9,898 bases of DNA from the NCBI GenBank assembly GCA_945956975.1, contig CAMFKC010000036.1, positions 1 through 9,898 on the forward strand, written 5' to 3'. Source of the stretch: an uncultured Methylocystaceae bacterium. Lineage in GTDB: Bacteria; Pseudomonadota; Alphaproteobacteria; Rhizobiales; Beijerinckiaceae. Positions 5,117 through 9,898 of the stretch are shown here, in pieces. Below the pieces are notes generated by a model. The model ran no database searches. It saw only the letters and a program-made list of their open reading frames with translations, and was not told the origin of the DNA. The first letter of the stretch is position 1. Each line of letters opens with the position of its first letter. The translations under genes and the position numbers were made by a program.

Positions 5117-5200
5117 ATGAACCCGACAAGCGGCCTTACCGTCCCGATGCTCTCGGTCCTGTCCGTCTTGATGGCGACGGCCTGGCTGATCGTTCACTGA
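5117..5200 (+). CDS. Putative 27-aa single-helix membrane micropeptide
   Basis: This short frame has a well-placed ribosome binding site (GGAG at 5107-5110, six bases before the ATG). It encodes MNPTSGLTVPMLSVLSVLMA followed by TAWLIVH. Residues 7-26 form one hydrophobic stretch with no charged residue, long enough to cross the inner membrane once, with a short polar N-terminus. It is alone on the plus strand between sseA and cysK, divergent from the first and convergent with the second. I do not recognise a family. The combination of a good ribosome binding site and a clean transmembrane profile makes a real gene plausible, but at this length chance remains possible. Confidence 0.5.
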   Translation: MNPTSGLTVPMLSVLSVLMATAWLIVH

Positions 5201-5246
5201 ACATGTGCCGCGCGTGTTGCGAGGCAGATGAAGCGCGAGGTCGCGG

Positions 5247-6284
5247 TCAATGCGACGCGTAGGGCGGAACGATATCGCTCTTCCGTTCCAACCAGCCGGG
5301 CACCGGCAGATTTTTCCCACGCAAGAATTCCGGGTTGAACATTTTCGCGGCGTAGCGTCCGCCGGAATCGCAGAGCACGGTCACGATCGTGTGTCCCGGG
5401 CCAAGATCCCGCGCCAACCTGATCGCTCCCGCGACATTCACGCCTGACGAACCGCCGAGCAGCAATCCTTCATTCTCGGCCAGATCGAACACGATCCGCA
5501 GCGCCTCGTCGTCCTGGATCTGATACGCGCGATCGACGGCCACGCCCTCGAGATTCTTGGTGATGCGGCCCTGGCCGATGCCTTCGGTAATGGAAGAGCC
5601 CGACGATTTGAGTTCGCCGGTCGTGTAGTAGGAATAAAGCGCCGCGCCCATGGGATCGGCGAGGCCGATCTGGATCTTCGGGTTGAGAGCCTTGAGCGAC
5701 AGCGAGACGCCGCCGAGTGTGCCGCCCGAGCCGACCGCGCAGATGAAGCCATCGACCTTGCCGTCGGTCTCTTCATAGATTTCCGGCCCTGTCGTCAGGC
5801 GGTGGCCTTCGCGATTGGCGACATTGTCGAACTGGTTGGCCCAGATCGCGCCTGTCGGGCTTTCCGCGGCCATCTTCTCGGCCAGCCGGCCGGACAGCTT
5901 CACGTAATTGTTGGGGTTGGAATAGGGGACGGCTGGCACCTCGATCAGCTCCGCGCCTTGCAGGCGCAGCATGTCCTTCTTCTCCTGGCTCTGCGTCTCC
6001 GGGATCACGATCACCGTGCGATAGCCAAGCGCATTCGCGACCAGCGCGAGACCGATGCCGGTATTGCCGGCCGTGCCTTCAACAATCACGCCGCCCGGCT
6101 TGAGCAATCCCTTCGCCTCGGCGTCGCGGATGATGGCGAGCGCCGCTCGATCCTTCACCGAGCCGCCGGGGTTCATGAACTCGGCCTTGCCGAGAATGCG
6201 GCAACCCGTGGCCTTCGAGGCGGCCTGTAGTTCGATCAGCGGCGTATGTCCGATGGCGTCGATGACATTGGCGGCGGTGCGCAT
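5247..6284 (-). CDS. cysK: Cysteine synthase A (O-acetylserine sulfhydrylase)
   Basis: This PLP enzyme makes cysteine from O-acetylserine and sulfide in the cytoplasm. Numbering from ATG 6284 (345 aa): the N-terminus is MRTAANVIDAIGHTPLIEL; NPGGSVKDRAA holds the PLP-binding lysine (44); GTAGNTGIG (70-78) is the substrate loop; VGSGGTLGG (184-192) binds the PLP phosphate; TEGIGQG (233-239) lines the active site; and GGSSGVN holds the serine near the PLP nitrogen. It is about 30 residues longer than enteric CysK, as are many alphaproteobacterial forms. A TTG lies directly before the ATG (6285-6287). The ribosome binding site GGAGG is 12 bases from the ATG and 9 from the TTG, so the TTG may be the true start, adding one residue. 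Cystathionine beta-synthase is less likely because no extra regulatory domain is present. Confidence 0.94.
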   Translation of the reverse strand: MRTAANVIDAIGHTPLIELQAASKATGCRILGKAEFMNPGGSVKDRAALAIIRDAEAKGLLKPGGVIVEGTAGNTGIGLALVANALGYRTVIVIPETQSQEKKDMLRLQGAELIEVPAVPYSNPNNYVKLSGRLAEKMAAESPTGAIWANQFDNVANREGHRLTTGPEIYEETDGKVDGFICAVGSGGTLGGVSLSLKALNPKIQIGLADPMGAALYSYYTTGELKSSGSSITEGIGQGRITKNLEGVAVDRAYQIQDDEALRIVFDLAENEGLLLGGSSGVNVAGAIRLARDLGPGHTIVTVLCDSGGRYAAKMFNPEFLRGKNLPVPGWLERKSDIVPPYASH

Positions 6285-6410
6285 CAAGATTTGTTTCCTC
6301 CCGCAGGCGATTTTGCGCGCACTTTAGGGCGCCGCGCCGCGAATTGCGACCGGGCGCCGCCTGTGGGGAGCGGGAGAGAGGGGGCGCGGCGCCGGGGCGG
6401 CCGCGTCCGG

Positions 6411-7508
6411 TCAGGACTTCACGCGCGCCGTGAGCTTGTAATTCGTATTGGTGGCGCAGGTCGTCGCAACGCTGAAGAAGATGTCCTGCTGCGACCAGCC
6501 GCCGCCGTCTTCCCATGCGTGCGTCGAGGTCTGGTTGCACGGCAGCAGGGTGAAGATCGACGGGGTCGTGTTGGCCGCCAGCTCCACGCCGTTGACGAAG
6601 AGATATTTCGCCGTCGACGAATCGTTCGTGCTGTAGACGCTCGCGGTCGTCGACTTCGTGTAGGTCGTGTAGGTTGCCTGTCCGTTGCGGCTCGTGCCTG
6701 TCTGCACCCTGCTGCCGGACGTGACGCAATTCTGGATCGTCGAACCGCTGACCGTCGTCGTGTAGCCCGCCATGCCGGGCCCGCAACCGTCGGTATAGAC
6801 GGTCATCTTCAGGTATGCGTTGTCGTAAGCCGATCCCATGCTGACGGCGGTGTCGACTGCGCCCGAGACCATGTTTCCGCTGGTGTTGCGGAAGGTCGCG
6901 GTCGTCGTGCCGGTGCCGCGCCCGCTCGAGGCGCTGAGATTGTACGGCTGATAGACATAGCTCGCCAGCAGCGTGTCGCTCGTCGCGCCGGCGGTGTGGA
7001 TGTAAAGATCGACCTGTTTCCACCACCAGCCGTAAGCGCCGGTCAGGGAGAAGGTGACGCTCGAAGCTGTCTGCGCCGGGGGCAGGGCGACCGTCGAGCT
7101 GGCCGACGATGTCATCGTGTTGATGCGGGCGATCTTCATGAAATAGGTCGAAAGCGACCCTTGGGCGCTGCCCGTCAGCGAGCCGTCCGAATTGGCGGTC
7201 GGCGATTGGGTCCACGTCGCCGTGATTCCCGAATTGGCGAGGCTGGCGTTCAGGACTTGCGTGGCCACCGTCGAGCGGTTTGTCGCGGACGCCTGGAGCG
7301 CGGCGAGCATGGCGGCGTCGACCGCGGTCTGCAGTTTCTGCTGCATGCCGACGCTGCGACCGTAGTCGATCGATGCGCCGACGAGCAGGGTGGCGACGAG
7401 GCCCGAGAGCGCAAACGCCGTCGACAACGTGCCACGCTGGTCGCGCGCAAACCGCTTGAGGCGATGGGCTGAGAAGGTGAGGAAATTCTTCGGACGCTGC
7501 ACGGACAT
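6411..7508 (-). CDS. TadE/TadG-like Flp pilus-assembly or surface protein
   Basis: The 365-aa product has a basic N-terminus (to residue 26), then RGTLSTAFALSGLVATLLVG and ASIDYGRSVGMQQKLQTAVD followed by AAMLAAL. This is the single-helix signature of the Tad/TadG-like family, whose members sit in the inner membrane with a large outer domain and help build Flp/Tad pili. The rest is Ser/Thr-rich beta-type sequence with a WWWKQVDLYIH segment and four cysteines (GCGPG, QNCV, LPCN, TTCA). No von Willebrand A motif (DxSxS) is visible, unlike longer TadG proteins, so a pilus role is uncertain. The start is fixed by an in-frame stop a few codons upstream; the ribosome binding site is poor. No other tad gene is nearby, so it is an orphan. 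A GC-rich inverted repeat without a U run sits at 6385-6405. Confidence 0.8.
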   Translation of the reverse strand: MSVQRPKNFLTFSAHRLKRFARDQRGTLSTAFALSGLVATLLVGASIDYGRSVGMQQKLQTAVDAAMLAALQASATNRSTVATQVLNASLANSGITATWTQSPTANSDGSLTGSAQGSLSTYFMKIARINTMTSSASSTVALPPAQTASSVTFSLTGAYGWWWKQVDLYIHTAGATSDTLLASYVYQPYNLSASSGRGTGTTTATFRNTSGNMVSGAVDTAVSMGSAYDNAYLKMTVYTDGCGPGMAGYTTTVSGSTIQNCVTSGSRVQTGTSRNGQATYTTYTKSTTASVYSTNDSSTAKYLFVNGVELAANTTPSIFTLLPCNQTSTHAWEDGGGWSQQDIFFSVATTCATNTNYKLTARVKS

Positions 7509-7587
7509 TGCTGCACAAGAAGGTCAGAGTGCTTGTCCGCAGACCATCGCGCCGAAGTCTTAAGCCGAACTTGCGAGGATCGATCGG

Positions 7588-7615
7588 ATTTTAGCGACCC
7601 AGCTGATTTCGGCAA
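7588..7615 (-). promoter_or_regulatory. Possible sigma-70-type promoter of the TadG-like gene
   Basis: On the minus strand, TTGCCG (7610-7615) and TAAAAT (7588-7593) are separated by 16 bases. The -10 box matches TATAAT at five of six positions; the -35 box is weaker. Transcription would start near 7581, about 73 bases before the ATG. The intergenic region is AT-richer than its surroundings. Confidence 0.4.
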
Positions 7616-7728
7616 ATTATCCCGATTGAATGCGCGATTTGAGCATCCGGGACGCAAACTAGACAAGAATTGGCCGCAACGGAAACGATTGCGCGCCGCA
7701 TCCTAAACAAGTTGCTGCTGAGCTTGCC

Positions 7729-8955
7729 CTAGCGTCGCGCAAAGACCAGATGGCGGACGTCGATGGCGCCGGAGCGGAAACCCGCTTCGCAATAGGACAG
7801 GTAATATTCCCAGAGACGGCGGAACCGTTCGTCGAAACCCTGGTGGACGATCTCGGGCCAGGCCGCGCGAAACCTGTCGCGCCACTGCGCGAGCGTCAGG
7901 GCATAGTCGCGGCCGAAGGCCCGTTGTGCGACGAGCGACAGATCGTGGCGCGCGCCGAGCTTTTCGAGGATCGAGCGGGTGGGCAGCATGCCGCCCGGAA
8001 AGACGTAGCGGCGGATGAAATCCATCTCCCGGCGATAGCGCGGGAAGATCTCCTCGTCGATGGTGATGATCTGCAGCGCCGCGCGTCCGCCTTCCTTCAA
8101 CCGGTCGCGCACCTGCGTGAAATAGGTGGTCCAGTATTCCTCGCCGACCGCCTCGAACATCTCGATGGAGGCGACCCCGTCGTAGACGCCGCGCTCGTCC
8201 CGATAGTCCTGGAGCCGGACATCGACCCTGTCCGCAAGGCCCGCCGCGCGCACGCGTTCGCGCGCAAATTCGTATTGCTCCTTGCTGATGGTCAGCGCCG
8301 TCACCTTGCAGCCGCGTTCGCGCGCGGCGTGTTCGGCAAAGCCGCCCCATCCGCAACCGATCTCCAGGATGTGCTGCCCCTCGCGCGCGCCGAGCGCGTC
8401 GGCGAGCGCGCGATACTTTCTTTCTTGCGCCTGCTGGAGATCGCCCCCGGGCGCGAGATCGAGCGCGGAGGAATAGGTCATGCTCGGATCGAGCCACTTG
8501 GCGTAGAACGAATTGCCGAGGTCGTAGTGCGCGTGGATGTTGCGGCGCGCGCCAGCGCGGGTGTTGCGATGCAGCCAGTGGTAGGCCATCTGCGCGAGGC
8601 GCACGATCGGCTTGCCTGCCAGCAGGCGCGCGATGGCGTGCTGGTTCACGCAGAACAATTCGAGGAATGCCGTGAGATCGGGCGTCGACCATTCGCCGCG
8701 GATGTAGGATTCAGCCACGCCGATGTCGCCATGCGCAAAGGCGCGCGCGAAGGCGTAGTCATGAATGTTCATGCGCGCCTGCGGGCCGGGCCGCGCGCCG
8801 CCGAACGCGAATACAACGCCGTCCGGCAAAGCGATTTCCAGCCGCCCGTTCTCTATCAGGCGCGCGAAATCGAGCACCTTGCGCACCGCATAAGGGTAGT
8901 TCGAGGCTTCGGCGGCGACGTCAGAAACAATTTGGCGAACTGGCATAAAGGTCAT
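7729..8955 (-). CDS. cfa: Cyclopropane-fatty-acyl-phospholipid synthase
   Basis: This 408-aa enzyme uses S-adenosylmethionine to add a methylene bridge across the double bond of unsaturated acyl chains in membrane phospholipids, a response to stationary phase and acid stress. The N-terminal part (about 1-135) is the lipid-binding domain, with GEWSTPDL and FLELF segments. HYDLGNSFYAKWLDPSMTYS (143-162) is the family hallmark, LEIGCGWGGFAEHA (197-210) is the SAM site, and SIEMFEAVGEEYW (263-275) carries the active-site acid region. The end is RHLVFARR. ATG 8955 is preferred because GGAG lies six bases upstream; the longer frame to 9015 and the ATG at 8946 lack one. It follows the photolyase gene by 115 bases on the same strand. 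Paralogous mycolic-acid-type methyltransferases are a less likely alternative. Confidence 0.95.
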   Translation of the reverse strand: MTFMPVRQIVSDVAAEASNYPYAVRKVLDFARLIENGRLEIALPDGVVFAFGGARPGPQARMNIHDYAFARAFAHGDIGVAESYIRGEWSTPDLTAFLELFCVNQHAIARLLAGKPIVRLAQMAYHWLHRNTRAGARRNIHAHYDLGNSFYAKWLDPSMTYSSALDLAPGGDLQQAQERKYRALADALGAREGQHILEIGCGWGGFAEHAARERGCKVTALTISKEQYEFARERVRAAGLADRVDVRLQDYRDERGVYDGVASIEMFEAVGEEYWTTYFTQVRDRLKEGGRAALQIITIDEEIFPRYRREMDFIRRYVFPGGMLPTRSILEKLGARHDLSLVAQRAFGRDYALTLAQWRDRFRAAWPEIVHQGFDERFRRLWEYYLSYCEAGFRSGAIDVRHLVFARR

Positions 8956-9070
8956 GCGGCGCTCCGGCGAATGCCCGAAAGACCCTAGTTCCGCGCGACG
9001 CTGCCACGCCCGCAAAACGCGAAATTACAGTCTGCATTCCCCCCTGATACGACGCAAGCGCGGGCCGAGA

Positions 9071-9898
9071 TCAATCTTTGAGGTGCTGGAATGCGGCAAG
9101 CGCCCGCTCGCGCGCCTGTGCGTGATCGACGATCGGCGCGGGATAGCCGCGCGGCGGCTTGGGGGCCTCCCACGGACGGTGCACGAAGCGGTCGGGCGTA
9201 TCTGCGAGTTCGGGACACCACCGCCGCACGTAGGCGCCGTCGGCGTCGAATTTCTCGCCCTGCAGGACCGGATTGAAGACACGGAAGTAGGGCGCGGCGT
9301 CCGCGCCGCAGCCGGCGACCCATTGCCAGCTGGCCGCATTGTTGCCGGGATCCGCATCGCACAGCGTATCCCAGAACCATTCTTCGCCCGTGCGCCAGTC
9401 GATCAGCAGATGTTTGACGAGGAAGGAGGCGACGACCATGCGCACGCGATTGTGCACGTAGCCGGTCGCCCAGAGTTCCCGCATGCCGGCGTCGACGATC
9501 GGATAGCCGGTGCGCCCTTTCCGCCATGCGGCGAGAATCTTGGCGTCCGGCCGGTCCCACTCGAACTTGTCGAAGCGCGGATCGAAATTCTTCGTCGCCA
9601 GGTCCGGGTTGTAAAACAGCAGATGATAGGAAAATTCGCGCCAGCCGACCTCGGACAGAAACTTGTCGCAGCCGCGCTGCAGCCGCGGGTTGGAGGCGGC
9701 GGCGTGACGCGTCGCGGCCCATATCTGGCGCGGCGAAATCTCGCCGAAGGCGAGATGCGGCGACATCATCGATGTGCCCGACACGCCTGGAAGATCGCGC
9801 CGCTCGGCGTAGTGCTGCACGTCGCCGTCGAGGAATTCCGAGAGCCGCGCGGCGGCCGACTTCTCGCCAGGCGTCCACGCTTCGCGTAAGCCCCCCGC
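9071..9898 (-). CDS. phrB: Deoxyribodipyrimidine photolyase, C-terminal part (5' end beyond window)
   Basis: This light-driven flavoprotein splits cyclobutane pyrimidine dimers. The frame is open to the window edge: 275 residues remain of about 480, so the N-terminal antenna domain is missing. Fragment numbering: TSMMSPHLAFGEISPRQIW (42-60) and FLSEVGWREFSYHLLFYNPD (80-99) start the FAD-binding domain; RTGYPIVDAGMRELWATGYV (129-148), HNRVRMVVASFLVKHLLIDW (149-168) and WQWVAGCGADAAPYFRVFNP (191-210) are family hallmarks. The electron-transfer tryptophan triad of the E. coli enzyme (W306, W359, W382) aligns with W114, W168 and W191, and Asn378 near the flavin with N187, so the enzyme looks active. 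This favours a class I CPD photolyase over a cryptochrome. A GTG at 9818-9820 is an internal valine, not the start. cfa follows 115 bases downstream on the same strand. Confidence 0.95.
   Translation of the reverse strand, partial: AGGLREAWTPGEKSAAARLSEFLDGDVQHYAERRDLPGVSGTSMMSPHLAFGEISPRQIWAATRHAAASNPRLQRGCDKFLSEVGWREFSYHLLFYNPDLATKNFDPRFDKFEWDRPDAKILAAWRKGRTGYPIVDAGMRELWATGYVHNRVRMVVASFLVKHLLIDWRTGEEWFWDTLCDADPGNNAASWQWVAGCGADAAPYFRVFNPVLQGEKFDADGAYVRRWCPELADTPDRFVHRPWEAPKPPRGYPAPIVDHAQARERALAAFQHLKD

Noticed and set aside
5931..5950. TGGCACC inside cysK as a sigma-54 site
   Set aside because: The -12 GC is not at the required ten-base spacing and the site is inside a coding region.
6079..7518. 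479-aa minus-strand ORF and the 408-aa plus-strand ORF (6246-7472)
   Set aside because: Both overlap the TadG-like gene and part of cysK in other frames and show low-complexity Arg/His-rich sequence.
7750..8988. 412-aa plus-strand ORF
   Set aside because: Antisense shadow of cfa; no ribosome binding site or family match.
8954..9889. 311-aa plus-strand ORF and the 297-aa minus-strand ORF (8985-9878)
   Set aside because: Shadows of the photolyase, whose frame carries all family motifs.

Overview
The window looks like one end of a draft-assembly contig from a GC-rich alphaproteobacterium, most likely of the Hyphomicrobiales (Rhizobiales). The reasons are GlnB together with a eukaryote-type glutamine synthetase II, a TadG-like protein, and protein sequences that read as alphaproteobacterial. 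Genus-level placement is not possible from the sequence alone. The first 48 bases are not genomic: they match an Illumina Nextera P5-side adapter with an i5 index, and they abut a truncated glnB.

Layout: bases 49-152 hold the first 34 codons of glnB (PII) on the minus strand, preceded by a good sigma-54 promoter match (230-245). A palindrome cluster lies at 317-342 and a hairpin at 387-410. A conserved hypothetical protein is on the minus strand (467-841). On the plus strand there are two small exported proteins, one glycine/tyrosine-rich (1264-1659) and one with an aspartate/serine-rich insert (1775-2200), possibly led by a 47-codon ORF (1097-1240). A bidirectional terminator (2232-2259) separates them from convergent glnII (2291-3331, minus), which has its own sigma-54 promoter match (3411-3426). 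A 79-aa hypothetical follows (3654-3893, minus), then sseA (4105-4953, minus), a 27-aa single-helix micropeptide ORF (5117-5200, plus), cysK (5247-6284, minus), a TadG-like surface or pilus-assembly protein (6411-7508, minus), cfa (7729-8955, minus) and the C-terminal part of a DNA photolyase (9071 to the window end, minus).

Two functional themes stand out. First, nitrogen assimilation: glnB and glnII, about 3.2 kb apart on the same strand, each carry a TGGCACG-N4-nTGCT element at a sensible distance, which implies shared RpoN (and probably NtrC) control. Second, sulfur/cysteine metabolism: cysK makes cysteine, and sseA transfers sulfur from the cysteine-derived 3-mercaptopyruvate. The two are same-strand neighbours with the micropeptide ORF between them on the opposite strand. 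The cfa and phr genes (membrane cyclopropanation and UV repair) form a stress-related pair.

I see no mobile element, CRISPR array, tRNA or rRNA. I found no clearly novel multi-gene system. The most promising undescribed items are the micropeptide, the two low-complexity exported proteins and the unassigned palindromes. Long antisense ORFs are common here because of the high GC content and were discarded.
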